Source: UBA6614 sp002433235 | GTDB taxonomy: Bacteria > Verrucomicrobiota > Verrucomicrobiia > Limisphaerales > UBA1100 | NCBI GenBank assembly: GCA_002433235.1 | Contig: DJHS01000054.1 | Span: 62,001-126,000 of the forward strand | Length of the DNA stretch: 64,000 nucleotides | Direction of reading: 5' to 3' | Part shown: positions 24,247 to 33,239 of the stretch, piece after piece | Numbering within the stretch: position 1 is the first letter of the stretch | Layout of the letters: every line of letters starts with the position of its first letter | The notes under the pieces: generated by a model | What the model was told of the DNA's origin: nothing | Seen by the model: the letters and a program-made list of their open reading frames with translations, nothing else | Database searches by the model: none | Position numbers and translations under genes: made by a program

Positions 24247-26558
24247 GGAACTGGACACAGGAGGAACTGGCACGATGGCTGGCGGCACCGCCGTCGGGCG
24301 CTGGGGTGTATCTGCTTGGCGCGGGCGGCTGTGGCATGAGTGGGCTGGGGCATCTGTTGCTCGATCTCGGTCTGAATGTGTTTGGCTCTGACTTGAAATC
24401 CAGCGGCGCAGTACGTGACCTACAGGCGCGAGGAGCGGATATTCGGGTGGGGCATTTGCCGGAACATTTGTCCGCGAGTGACCCTGCCATGGTGGTTTAT
24501 TCGTCGGCCATGCGCCGCGACAACCCGGCCATGATGCGAGCAGAGCAATTGGGCGTGCCGTTGGCAAGGCGTGCGGTGGTGTTGGCGGCGTTGTTGAGGC
24601 GGCAACGGGGCGTTTGTGTGGCGGGGATGCACGGCAAGACCTCCACGACGGGATTATTGGCGCATGTCTTGCGTGAACTGGACACAGGGCTGGGGTTCGC
24701 GGTGGGAGGGGATGTTCCGCAATGGGAGCGGGCGGCGCGAATGCCCGAGGGAGATGGATTTTTCGTGGTGGAGGCAGATGAAAGTGATGGCACGTTGCGC
24801 GAGTTTTTTCCGGAGCAAGTGGTTTTGTTAAACGTGGATGAGGAGCACGTGGATTTTTTCGCAAACTTGGATGCGGTTTGTGACGAGTTTGAGGGGTTTG
24901 CGAGGCAGGCATGCGGGACAGTGTTTTACTGTGCTGATGACCCGCGTTTGGTAGAGATTCTTTCTGGATGGGAGAATGCCATTTCGTTCGGGATGAGCCC
25001 GGCGGCGGATTATCGAGTGGAGTTGTTGTCGACGGAGAGCGTGGGGGCTCGGTTTGAATTGTGGCGAGGCACGGAACGCATCGGTGAATTTCGGCTGGCG
25101 TTGTTCGGAGCACACCATGTTTCCAATGCGGCGGCGGTGGTCGCCTTCTTGGACCACAACGGTTTCGACATGACGGCGGTGGCGGAAGCGATGGCGGATT
25201 TCCGTGGAGTTGGTCGCAGGCAGCAATTGCTTCTGGAGCTCGAGGGGGTGCGGGTTTTTGACGACTATGGGCATCACCCTAGGGAGATCGATGCAACATT
25301 GCGGGCGATGCGCGGGATTGGGGGAGGGAGAGTCTTGGCGGCTTTTCAACCCCACCGATACACGCGGACACGGCATCTAATAAATGAATTTGCGACATGT
25401 TTCAGGGCGGCCGACCAAGTTTGGGTAACGGATGTTTACTCCGCCGGGGAGGAGGAAATCCCGGAAGTTAACGGGGCGGGTTTGGCTGCGGCGGTGGCGG
25501 AGGAGGGGACACTGGCGGCATTCGCACCGACCTTGTGCAGACTGCGCGAACAAGTCCGAATGGCGGCGCGTCCGGGGGACGTGATAGTTTTTCTGGGAGC
25601 AGGAGATATTACTCAAGTGGCACATCAAGTGGCATTGGATTTGGCGGTTGAGAGTGGTTCCCCGGTGGAAGCGTTGATGGCACTGCTTTCTCCGGAGTCT
25701 GTGATTCGTGCTGATGAGCCGATGGCTCGGCGCACGACATTGCGAGTGGGCGGCCCGGCGGATGTTTACGTGGAGCCGGCTTCCGAGGTGGACTTGGCAA
25801 AAGTGCTGCGTTTCTGCGCTGCACGTGAATTAGGCTGGATGCTGCTGGGACGGGGATCGAACTTGCTGGTGCGTGATGGTGGAATTCGCGGGGTGGTGAT
25901 TAATCTGGTTCGGGAGCCGTTTGCCCGTCTTGAGGTACGCGGCGGACAAATGTTTGCGGGTGCCGGGCTGCGTTTAAAGGCACTTGCGCATGCGGCCCGC
26001 GAGAGCGGCCTAGCGGGGCTGGAATTTCTGGAGGGAATTCCAGGAAGTGTCGGCGGAGCGTTGAGGATGAACGCGGGAGCCATGGGCTCGATGACATTTG
26101 ACGTGGTGGAATCCATTCGATACATGACCCCGTTGGGTGAGATTCACGAGGTGTTGGCGGCGGATGTGGAATCGTCCTACCGCAGTTGTCCTCTTCTGCG
26201 GGAGAACATTGCGTTGGGGGGCGTTTTTCAGGGGAATCCTTCTAGCAAGGCGGATGTGGCGGACCGGATGCGGGAGTTCAGTGAGCACCGTTTTTCCTCA
26301 CAACCGGGGGCCAAGAGTGCGGGTTGTATTTTCAAAAATCCCGCCGATTGCTCAGCCGGAAAATTGGTGGATGAGTTGGGCTTGAAAGGACTCCGGGTAG
26401 GGGGCGCAGTGGTTTCGGATGTGCATGGGAATTTTATCGTCAACGATGGTGATGCCACAGCGGCGGAAGTGCTGGAGTTGATTGGGAAAATCAAGGAACG
26501 GGTTCTCAATGATCGTGGTATTGAACTCCGGACTGAGGTTCAGATGGTTGGGGAATAA
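24243..26558 (+). CDS. murC-murB: Fused UDP-MurNAc:L-alanine ligase / UDP-MurNAc dehydrogenase (MurC-MurB)
   Basis: One 771-residue chain joins two early steps of peptidoglycan precursor synthesis. The MurC part (1 to about 470) has GAGGCGMSGLG, GMHGKTSTT (128-136), EADESDGTL, DDYGHHP and FLGAGDIT. The MurB part (about 480-771) is an FAD-dependent reductase with TTLRVGGPADVYV, LGRGSNLLV, GIPGSVGGALRMNAGA, YR (646-647) and GCIFKNP (694-700). The position that is the catalytic Ser in E. coli MurB (Ser229, GSFFKNP) is Cys695 here. The start is GTG, overlapping the murG stop. Each half is full length, so this is a genuine fusion and not a frameshift. Confidence 0.95.
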   Translation: MRNWTQEELARWLAAPPSGAGVYLLGAGGCGMSGLGHLLLDLGLNVFGSDLKSSGAVRDLQARGADIRVGHLPEHLSASDPAMVVYSSAMRRDNPAMMRAEQLGVPLARRAVVLAALLRRQRGVCVAGMHGKTSTTGLLAHVLRELDTGLGFAVGGDVPQWERAARMPEGDGFFVVEADESDGTLREFFPEQVVLLNVDEEHVDFFANLDAVCDEFEGFARQACGTVFYCADDPRLVEILSGWENAISFGMSPAADYRVELLSTESVGARFELWRGTERIGEFRLALFGAHHVSNAAAVVAFLDHNGFDMTAVAEAMADFRGVGRRQQLLLELEGVRVFDDYGHHPREIDATLRAMRGIGGGRVLAAFQPHRYTRTRHLINEFATCFRAADQVWVTDVYSAGEEEIPEVNGAGLAAAVAEEGTLAAFAPTLCRLREQVRMAARPGDVIVFLGAGDITQVAHQVALDLAVESGSPVEALMALLSPESVIRADEPMARRTTLRVGGPADVYVEPASEVDLAKVLRFCAARELGWMLLGRGSNLLVRDGGIRGVVINLVREPFARLEVRGGQMFAGAGLRLKALAHAARESGLAGLEFLEGIPGSVGGALRMNAGAMGSMTFDVVESIRYMTPLGEIHEVLAADVESSYRSCPLLRENIALGGVFQGNPSSKADVADRMREFSEHRFSSQPGAKSAGCIFKNPADCSAGKLVDELGLKGLRVGGAVVSDVHGNFIVNDGDATAAEVLELIGKIKERVLNDRGIELRTEVQMVGE

Positions 26559-26630
26559 CTGAGTGGATGGAGTGGAAAAAAGTTCCATTTTAACCGGCAA
26601 TCCGTTACATTCGGTCGCGAGGAGGGTTTG

Positions 26631-27545
26631 ATGGAACGGCTGCACATCGTGGTGATGTCCGGCGGGCCGAGCGCGGAGCGTGAGGTTTCGTTGCGCAGTG
26701 GTGTTGCTGTGTCGCGTGCCTTGAGGGCGCTTGGCCATCAGGTTTCCGATCTCGACCCCATAGACGATGACTGGAATTTGCCGAAAGGCACAGACTTGGT
26801 CTTTCTGACTTTGCATGGAACCTATGGCGAGGATGGGCAGGTTCAGGTGCGCTTGGAGAGGCTGGACGTGCCATTTACGGGTGCCGATTCCAGCGCCAGC
26901 CGGGTGGCGTTTGACAAGGCGCTGACCAAGGAATGCCTGCGGGAGGCTGGTGTGCCTACGCCGGCATGGGCGGTTGTGGATTCACCCAACACGGCTAGGC
27001 CGTTGAATCTGGAAGCGCCGCTCGTGCTCAAGCCGGTGTGCCAAGGGTCGAGCGTGGGTTTACGGTTTGTGGACAGTGCCGACCAGTGGGGTGAGGCGGT
27101 TATGGATGTTCTGAAGTATGACGACCGAGTTCTGGCTGAACTCCGCGTGATGGGGCGAGAGGTGACGGTGGGTATCGTGGGCGGGAAGCCCTTACCAATG
27201 GTGGAGGTGAGGCCAAAGAAAGGCACCTACGACTACCACAACAAATACACGGCGGGGGCTACGGATTATTTTTGCCCAGCGGATTTTGATGCAGCGGCCA
27301 CGCAGGAAATTCAAGCGGTGGCTTTAGCGGCTTGCGGGGCATTGGGTGTGCGTGATTGCGCGCGAGTGGATATTATTGTGGACGAGGCGGGGCGACCGAC
27401 TGTTTTGGAGGTTAACACTTTGCCGGGGATGACAGAGACCAGCTTGTTTCCGAAAGCGGCGGCAGCCTCGGGAATGACTTTTGAAGGGCTCTGCGGGCGC
27501 ATCGTGGAGCTGGCCATGGCGCGCGACGTGAGCATGGCAAACTGA
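26631..27545 (+). CDS. ddl: D-alanine:D-alanine ligase
   Basis: Ddl makes D-Ala-D-Ala for MurF. The 304-residue ATP-grasp protein shows VVMSGGPSAEREVSLRSG, LHGTYGEDG, KPVCQGSSVGL, the omega-loop segment YDYHNKYTAG and the metal-binding VLEVNTLPGMT. The ATG at 26631 follows GGAGGG by 4 bases. A TTG one codon upstream is possible. A 72-base gap separates it from murC-murB and holds only a weak 5-bp hairpin. Confidence 0.95.
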   Translation: MERLHIVVMSGGPSAEREVSLRSGVAVSRALRALGHQVSDLDPIDDDWNLPKGTDLVFLTLHGTYGEDGQVQVRLERLDVPFTGADSSASRVAFDKALTKECLREAGVPTPAWAVVDSPNTARPLNLEAPLVLKPVCQGSSVGLRFVDSADQWGEAVMDVLKYDDRVLAELRVMGREVTVGIVGGKPLPMVEVRPKKGTYDYHNKYTAGATDYFCPADFDAAATQEIQAVALAACGALGVRDCARVDIIVDEAGRPTVLEVNTLPGMTETSLFPKAAAASGMTFEGLCGRIVELAMARDVSMAN

Positions 27546-27549
27546 TTTT

Positions 27550-27586
27550 AAGGAGGTGCCGCACCAAGCTGCGGCAGAACAACATG
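27550..27586 (+). promoter_or_regulatory. ftsQ initiation region: Shine-Dalgarno and start separated by a hairpin
   Basis: A perfect AAGGAGG (27550-27556) lies 27 bases before the ftsQ ATG (27584), too far for normal use. The sequence between them is a perfect 6-bp hairpin, GCCGCA (27558-27563) with TGCGGC (27570-27575) and a 6-base loop. Folding it leaves 1 + 8 unpaired bases, giving an effective spacing of 9. The layout suggests structure-dependent initiation of ftsQ. Confidence 0.65.
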
Positions 27587-28507
27587 TTTGGCAGGAACAA
27601 ACCGCGCAACCGGCGTCGGCGTCGCCAGAGGGTGCTGGATGTAAAGATCAGCATCGACAAGCGTCGGCGCGCGCAGGTGAAGGTGGCTTCCAAGATAACC
27701 GGTGTTGTGCTGGCTCTGGGAGTGGTTTTCTTTGGTGCGTGGCGCGGCGGTGAATGGTTGTTGCAGGCGGGTTTCTATGGCAACAAGGCGTTTTCGGTTA
27801 AAGAGGTGGACGTGAAAACGGATGGGATTATCGAGCCGGCCCAGCTTCGCCGGTGGGCCGGTGTGCGTGAGGGTGAGAATTTGCTTAGCCTTAATCTTGT
27901 GGGGGTGAAACGGGAACTGGAAGCCAATCCTCACGTCAAGTATGCGGCTGTGGACCGTGTTTTGCCGGACACACTGCGACTGAGGGTAATGGAAAGGAAG
28001 CCGGTGGCGCAGGTCATGCTGTACCGGCGCAAGGCGGATGGAGGCTACACGCGCACGACGTATCAGCTTGATGTGGAAGGATTTGTGACAGAATCGTTGC
28101 CGGGGGAAAAGGCGCGCAAACGGCGGGCTTGGCTTCCTATCATAATAGGGCTTGATGCCCGCGAACTGTTGCCGGGACGATCGGTCAATCAGGCAGCGGT
28201 GCGTTCGGCGCTGGAATTGATCGGGCGATTCAATCAATCTCCCATGGCGGGCTTGGCGAGTCTGCAGCAGATCGACGTGTCTGATTCGCAGACCCTGCAG
28301 GTGCGTACATGGCAGGGCAGCCAAGTGACACTGGCCCTGCACGGGCAGGAGCGGCAACTGAAGCGTTGGCGTTTGATCCATGATTACGGCAAACAGCACA
28401 GGCGCGTGGCCGAATCCATCGACCTGTCCATTCGAAACAATCTTCCGGTGCGCTGGCAAAGGGAACGTCAGGCCGTCCAGACGGATGGCACTCCAGCCTC
28501 CGGGTAG
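27584..28507 (+). CDS. ftsQ: Cell division protein FtsQ
   Basis: FtsQ is a bitopic scaffold that recruits FtsL/FtsB and links them to the early divisome. The 307-residue protein has a very Arg-rich cytoplasmic tail (RNKPRNRRRRRQR), one membrane helix (about 38-56) and a POTRA domain (about 66-140) including FSVKEVDVKTDG and the end segment LRLRVMERKPVAQV. A less conserved periplasmic beta domain follows. The position between ddl and ftsA is canonical. Initiation probably relies on the hairpin-spaced Shine-Dalgarno upstream. Confidence 0.92.
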   Translation: MFGRNKPRNRRRRRQRVLDVKISIDKRRRAQVKVASKITGVVLALGVVFFGAWRGGEWLLQAGFYGNKAFSVKEVDVKTDGIIEPAQLRRWAGVREGENLLSLNLVGVKRELEANPHVKYAAVDRVLPDTLRLRVMERKPVAQVMLYRRKADGGYTRTTYQLDVEGFVTESLPGEKARKRRAWLPIIIGLDARELLPGRSVNQAAVRSALELIGRFNQSPMAGLASLQQIDVSDSQTLQVRTWQGSQVTLALHGQERQLKRWRLIHDYGKQHRRVAESIDLSIRNNLPVRWQRERQAVQTDGTPASG

Positions 28508-28512
28508 TCATC

Positions 28513-29730
28513 ATGTTTGACGGCAGCCAGATCATAGTGGGCTTGGAAATCGGCACAGCCAAGGTGTGTGCGGTAGTGGGGGAAGCTGGGTCGGATGGTG
28601 CCACAAACATCATCGGCGTCGGGGCCGTGCCCAGCCGGGGTGTGCGCAAGGGCGAGATTGTCGACACAAACAAGGCTGAGGAGGACATTCGCGCGGCACT
28701 GGCGGAAGCGGAACAGATGGCCGACGTGGAGATCGAGAGCGTGATGCTTGGTGTGAGCGGGTCGCACATCCGCGCGTTTAACAATCGCGGAGTACAGAAC
28801 ATCACGGCGGAGGATGGGGAGATTGACGAGGGGGATGTTGAGGATGTTTTGCGACAGGCAAGCTCGATTAATTTGCCGGCAGACTGTGAGAAAATTCACA
28901 CCGTGCGCCAGCACTTTCACGTGGACCATCAGGACGGCGTGGTGAATCCGGTGGGAATGCTGGGCAGTCGGCTGGAAGTAGATGTGCACGTTGTCTATGG
29001 GCAACGCAACCGGCTACAGAACCCCATTCGAAGCGTCGGGGGATTACAGGTGGATGTGGATGCGATCGTTTTTAACGGCCGGGCATCGGCGTTGGCTGTG
29101 TTGACTCCGGACCAGTGCGAGTTGGGGGCATTGTTGATTGACTTGGGAGCGGGTACGACGGAATACGTGGTTTATTCCAATGGCACCCCCCGTCACAGCG
29201 GTGTGTTGGCCTTGGGGGGAGACCACGTGACAAATGATCTGGCGATTGGCCTGAAGTTGTCACTTAACAAGGCGGATCAGCTAAAAAAGGAAAACGGTCG
29301 CGCAATTCCGGATTCAGCGGCGAAAGGAGAATCTCTCAACTTGTCCAGCGACTTGGGTTTTGATGACCAGTCCATCAAGCTGGCCCATCTGCAATTGATC
29401 ATGCATGCCCGCTTGGAGGAAATCTTTCAGATCATCCGGCGCGATCTGAATGACGCGGGTCTCTTGAGCGAATTGCGGGGCGGTGTGTATCTGACTGGTG
29501 GCGGTTCACGCACGACTGCTATTGCGGATTTGGCGGCCGATGTATTTGGGGCGCCCGCCAAGGTGGCGCGTGACTTGGCGGACAGTGGAATGCAGGAAAT
29601 TCTTGGCCGGCCGGAATTTCATGCGGCAATCGGTTTGGTAAAATGTGGTGCGCGGCAGGCGGGTACCCGAAAATCGCGCGGATTATTTGGAAGGATATTT
29701 GGAAAGGCGCGCAGATTGGCGCGGCACTAG
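28513..29730 (+). CDS. ftsA: Cell division protein FtsA
   Basis: FtsA is the actin-like ATPase that tethers FtsZ filaments to the inner membrane. The 405-residue protein has the phosphate-1 loop VGLEIGTAKVCAVV, the FtsA-specific 1C domain (HTVRQHFHVDHQDGVVNPVG), phosphate-2 IDLGAGTTEYVVY and the adenosine motif LTGGGSRTT. It ends in a basic amphipathic helix (SRGLFGRIFGKARRLARH), the expected membrane-targeting sequence. The stop codon is 2 bases before the ftsZ ATG. Confidence 0.95.
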   Translation: MFDGSQIIVGLEIGTAKVCAVVGEAGSDGATNIIGVGAVPSRGVRKGEIVDTNKAEEDIRAALAEAEQMADVEIESVMLGVSGSHIRAFNNRGVQNITAEDGEIDEGDVEDVLRQASSINLPADCEKIHTVRQHFHVDHQDGVVNPVGMLGSRLEVDVHVVYGQRNRLQNPIRSVGGLQVDVDAIVFNGRASALAVLTPDQCELGALLIDLGAGTTEYVVYSNGTPRHSGVLALGGDHVTNDLAIGLKLSLNKADQLKKENGRAIPDSAAKGESLNLSSDLGFDDQSIKLAHLQLIMHARLEEIFQIIRRDLNDAGLLSELRGGVYLTGGGSRTTAIADLAADVFGAPAKVARDLADSGMQEILGRPEFHAAIGLVKCGARQAGTRKSRGLFGRIFGKARRLARH

Positions 29731-29732
29731 AA

Positions 29733-30929
29733 ATGAACTTTGCCCCAGGACAACATCCCCGCGAGCCAAAGGCCACCTTGGCGGTGAATTTACAAGTTGT
29801 CGGGATCGGCGGGGCGGGTGGCAATGTGGTCGATAAGCTGGCGACCCTGGGTCTGGGTGCGTCCGGGTTTCTGGTCATTGACTCTGATGCGCAGGCGTTG
29901 CAAAACATCTTGGTATCGCGAAAGGCGGCCGTTGGCGCCAAGCGCACGCGCGGCTTGGGGTGTGGCGGTGATATGGACTTGGGCCGGCAATGTGTGGAAT
30001 CTGCCAAGCGCTCATTGGACAAGCAACTGGATGGCACTGATGTAGTCTTGCTGGTGGCGGGAATGGGCGGGGGCTTGGGCACGGGAGGGGCGGCTGCTCT
30101 GGCCAAGCAAGCTTCCGGGCAGGGCGCGCTTGTGTTGGGCCTTGTACTGACTCCGTTTGAGTTCGAGGGTCGCCGCCGGATGGATCAGGCGAGGGAAGGA
30201 GTTTTAAAATTGAGAGAGATTGCGGATGCCGTGATTTGTCTGCCCAACCAGCATGTTCTTGAGCAGCACGGAGAAGACCAGTCTGCGCAGGACACTTTTG
30301 AGGCGGCAAATGCTCTGGTTCTGGAAGGCGTGATGGGGCTGGGACGCCTGCTGAGAGCAGATGGATTGTTAACTGCCGGGCTGGCGGATTTGCGTGCAGT
30401 TTTAAATGGCCGCCAGGAGGAAAGCGTGCTGGCGGCCGCGGAGGCGAGCGGGCGAAAGCGCCATCGGGCTGTGCTTGACCAGTTGTGTGCCCACCCATTC
30501 ATGGAGAAAGGGCGCGTACTGAAGGAAGCGAATGCGTTGCTGGTTAGCCTGATTGGGGGACTGGATATGACAATGGCTGACGTGAACCGTGTATCTCAAC
30601 ACTTGGGGGCACATTGTCCAAAGGCTGAGATTGTCCTGAGCGCTGCAGTGGAGCCGGGGTTTCAGGATAAACTTGGCATTACCGTGATCACCGCAAAGGG
30701 CAAGTCGGAGGATGTGACACTGACGGAAGGGCCGGCTCCCGTCATTGAGCCGGTCGTGCCGAGGAAAAAGCCGGCCAAGCCTCGCGGTCAGAAGCGCAAG
30801 GCCAAGCAACAGGAGTTGCAGTTGCAATCGGTTACAAAGGGTCGGTTTGAGAAAAGCGAACCTACGCTGCATGAAGGGGAGGATCTGGATGTGCCCACCT
30901 TTATTCGGCGCAGCCTTGTGCTCAAATGA
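29733..30929 (+). CDS. ftsZ: Highly divergent FtsZ
   Basis: The 398-residue protein is alignable with FtsZ throughout. It has T1 VGIGGAGGN (23-31), DSDAQAL, GLGCGGDMDLGR, PFEFEGRRRM and LPNQHVL, and it ends with DVPTFIRR (386-393), matching the conserved FtsA-binding peptide. However, key GTPase residues differ. The tubulin signature GGGTGTG is GGGLGTG (Leu115). The base-binding Asp of AAND is Ala194. The T7 loop NxDxxD reads TAGLAD (214-219), keeping only the last Asp. The downstream GxxxxG region is also lost. It may polymerise with altered or little GTP hydrolysis. The start at 29733 is chosen over an in-frame codon at 29643 that lies inside ftsA. Whether another FtsZ exists elsewhere cannot be seen here. 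Confidence 0.92.
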   Translation: MNFAPGQHPREPKATLAVNLQVVGIGGAGGNVVDKLATLGLGASGFLVIDSDAQALQNILVSRKAAVGAKRTRGLGCGGDMDLGRQCVESAKRSLDKQLDGTDVVLLVAGMGGGLGTGGAAALAKQASGQGALVLGLVLTPFEFEGRRRMDQAREGVLKLREIADAVICLPNQHVLEQHGEDQSAQDTFEAANALVLEGVMGLGRLLRADGLLTAGLADLRAVLNGRQEESVLAAAEASGRKRHRAVLDQLCAHPFMEKGRVLKEANALLVSLIGGLDMTMADVNRVSQHLGAHCPKAEIVLSAAVEPGFQDKLGITVITAKGKSEDVTLTEGPAPVIEPVVPRKKPAKPRGQKRKAKQQELQLQSVTKGRFEKSEPTLHEGEDLDVPTFIRRSLVLK

Positions 30930-30993
30930 ACCCCGTCCCGTGCACTGGAGTTTTTACTTTTTCGCCGATTGAAATTCGGCCACCCTTCCACTG

Positions 30994-32217
30994 ATGTCAG
31001 AGTTGGAGCTGACCCTGCTGCTGCTGTTTGCCGGCGCGGGCTTTTTTTTCGCCCTGTCCGAGACCGCCCTGTTGACACTCGGAAAATGGCGGCTGCGGCA
31101 GGTGATGGAACGCAGTCCGGAGAGTGGGGTGTTGATTCGCAAACTTTTGGCTGAACCGCACGATATGCTTGCGACAATCACCCTGGGCAACACCATGGCG
31201 CACGGGGCTTTCATCGCCGCCGCATGGATGATTGGAATCCAGTCAGCGGATTGGAGCACGGGGCTAGCGTTGACATTGCTGGCGGTGGCACTGTTGTTGT
31301 TTTGCGAAGTGGTGCCCAAGACCTTGGCAGTGCGCCGGCCGGAGCTGTGGGCGCCTTGGGTGGCTCGCCCGGTATTGTGGGCCATGTGGCTGTCCACGCC
31401 TGTGCGCCGTGTGGCGCAGTGGATCAATGGCCAGTTGTTGCGGCCAATGCCACGGGTGATGCCTCAGTTGCCGCCCTTGTCAGAGGAGGAGTATCAGGAA
31501 TTACTGGAGTTGGCCTGCCAGCAGGGAACGCTGGCCCTTTCGGAAAAGGAGATCATCCTGAACATCATGCATCTGGACCAAAGAATGGTGGGCGAAGTGA
31601 TGCGGCCCCGTTCGCAAATGGCGTGCATTGCCGATAACCTGACTGTGACAGAAATGATTGCGGCCGCACGCGAACACCGTCATCACCGGCTGCCCATTTT
31701 TGATGAGACTCCGGACACGATCGTGGGTGTTTTAAACACGCAACGGCTGGTGGCTCATCCGGATATCGACTTGGTGGAGGTGGTGGAATTTCCGTCATTT
31801 GTTCCCGCGGAAATGAACCTGCTGGACTTGTTGAAAAATTTTTCCCGGGCGGGCCAAGACATGGCCATTGTACTGGATGAGTACGGCGGAACGGCCGGGT
31901 TGGTGACTCTGGAGGATATCCTGGCGGACGTGCTGGGAGGACAGAGGCGGGACACCCTTGCCGAGGAATTTCTGATGGAGAAAATCGAGCCGGGCAAATG
32001 GCGTTTGAGCGGCGGCGTTTGGCTTCAGGATTTTCGGAGGGAATTTCCGGGGCTGGCATTGACATCGGGTGTGGACACGATCGGTGGCTTGGTGGCCATG
32101 AAGCTGAATGAAATCCCGCCGAAAGGAGCGCGGACTGAATTCAGTGGGTTGAAATTCACGGTGGAAGACGCGGATGAGCGACGCGTGAAACGTGTTTTGG
32201 TGGAAACGAGTAAATGA
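30994..32217 (+). CDS. CNNM/CorC-HlyC-type membrane protein (DUF21-CBS-HlyC)
   Basis: The 407-residue protein has an N-terminal DUF21 (CNNM) membrane domain with about four helices (LTLLLLFAGAGFFFALSETALL, GNTMAHGAF, EVVPKTLA). A CBS pair follows, with MRPRSQMACI and VGVLNTQRL, ending AIVLDEYGGTAGLVTLEDIL. A C-terminal CorC_HlyC domain starts near EFLMEKIEPGKWRLSG. Family members are implicated in magnesium or cobalt efflux and ion homeostasis; the transported ion is not shown by sequence. It is the first of three consecutive paralogues after ftsZ and overlaps the next by ATGA. Confidence 0.9.
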   Translation: MSELELTLLLLFAGAGFFFALSETALLTLGKWRLRQVMERSPESGVLIRKLLAEPHDMLATITLGNTMAHGAFIAAAWMIGIQSADWSTGLALTLLAVALLLFCEVVPKTLAVRRPELWAPWVARPVLWAMWLSTPVRRVAQWINGQLLRPMPRVMPQLPPLSEEEYQELLELACQQGTLALSEKEIILNIMHLDQRMVGEVMRPRSQMACIADNLTVTEMIAAAREHRHHRLPIFDETPDTIVGVLNTQRLVAHPDIDLVEVVEFPSFVPAEMNLLDLLKNFSRAGQDMAIVLDEYGGTAGLVTLEDILADVLGGQRRDTLAEEFLMEKIEPGKWRLSGGVWLQDFRREFPGLALTSGVDTIGGLVAMKLNEIPPKGARTEFSGLKFTVEDADERRVKRVLVETSK

Positions 32218-33239
32218 TGCTTGGAGAAACGCTAGTTTTCACGACGGATATGCTAATGCCAGTCCTCATGGTTATGGGGGGGGCATTGACGTTGTCGGCG
32301 TTTCTTTCGGGAATGGAATCAGGTCTCGTTGAGTTGAGCCGGCTTCGTATCCGCAGGATGATGCGTGAAGGGAATATTCGGGCACGGAGATTGCAGCAGT
32401 TTCTGGATGATCCCGAGGATTGCCTGTGGACGGTGCTGGCGGGCAACACGATGTCCAACTTTACAGCGGTGTTGTTGGCACTCCTGTCACTCCGTGACCT
32501 GATGGTTCTTCCGGAAAACAGCGTTCAATTTTGGGTCTTGTTTGGGCTTGGTGGGCTGATGTTTTACATGATTTGCGAACTGCTTCCCAAGATGCTGTTC
32601 AGGCAATTCCCCGTTCAACTTTGTCTTTGGTTTTCCCGACCCTTCGCGGTTGTTCATGCGTTGCTGGCTCCGCTGGTCGCGGTTTTGCAATGGATGTCAC
32701 GGGGCCTTCTTTTGATCACCGGAGGTCGTGCGGCACGGCGACGGATGTTTGGTAGTCGTGAAGAACTACGGCAGATGATGCGGGAAAGTGCCGAGGGGCT
32801 GACCGCTGATGAGCGTGTGATGGTGGACAAGGTTCTCGACCTGCAAAATATTCCAGTGCGTGATGTGGCCCGGCCCATGCAGGGTGAAAATGAAATTCAT
32901 GCGGATATGACCGTAATTGAGGTACTACGGCATTGCGATGATCCATCGCAGGTCCGGGTTCCAGTTTGGAGCAGTGCGAGCGATACGCGTCGTGTCGAAG
33001 GTGTGGCGAATTTGCGGCAATTGTCTTTTTTGCCTGAGTCTGAGATGCAAAGGCCGGTTGGGCAATTTCTGGAGTCTGCACTTTATCTTGATGAAGATGT
33101 TCGTCTGGAAGCACTGCTGCGTGTCATGCGTCGAAGCGGCCAGCGGGTGGTGATTATTCTTGATAAGCGGCGGCGCGAGGTGGGAGTGGTGAGCTTGCCG
33201 GATGTCTTGAAGGTTGTGTTTGGCGAGGTTCAAGCCTGA
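32214..33239 (+). CDS. DUF21/CBS membrane protein lacking the HlyC domain
   Basis: This second paralogue has 341 residues. The DUF21 membrane domain (LSAFLSGMESGLVELSRLRIRR, GNTMSNFTAV, ICELLPKMLF) and a CBS pair (ARPMQGENEI ... VVIILDKRRREVGVVSLPDVL) are present. The chain ends right after the second CBS, so the CorC_HlyC domain of its neighbours is missing. The conserved DEYGGTAG-type segment is degenerate (DKRRREVG). It may be a regulatory partner of the flanking paralogues. The start is ATG 32214 (overlapping the previous stop) or the adjacent ATG at 32217. Confidence 0.87.
   Translation: MMLGETLVFTTDMLMPVLMVMGGALTLSAFLSGMESGLVELSRLRIRRMMREGNIRARRLQQFLDDPEDCLWTVLAGNTMSNFTAVLLALLSLRDLMVLPENSVQFWVLFGLGGLMFYMICELLPKMLFRQFPVQLCLWFSRPFAVVHALLAPLVAVLQWMSRGLLLITGGRAARRRMFGSREELRQMMRESAEGLTADERVMVDKVLDLQNIPVRDVARPMQGENEIHADMTVIEVLRHCDDPSQVRVPVWSSASDTRRVEGVANLRQLSFLPESEMQRPVGQFLESALYLDEDVRLEALLRVMRRSGQRVVIILDKRRREVGVVSLPDVLKVVFGEVQA

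Noticed and set aside
26573..26591. Hairpin TGGAA/TTCCA followed by TTTT between murC-murB and ddl
   Set aside because: The 5-bp A/T-rich stem and 4-base T-run are too weak to call a terminator.
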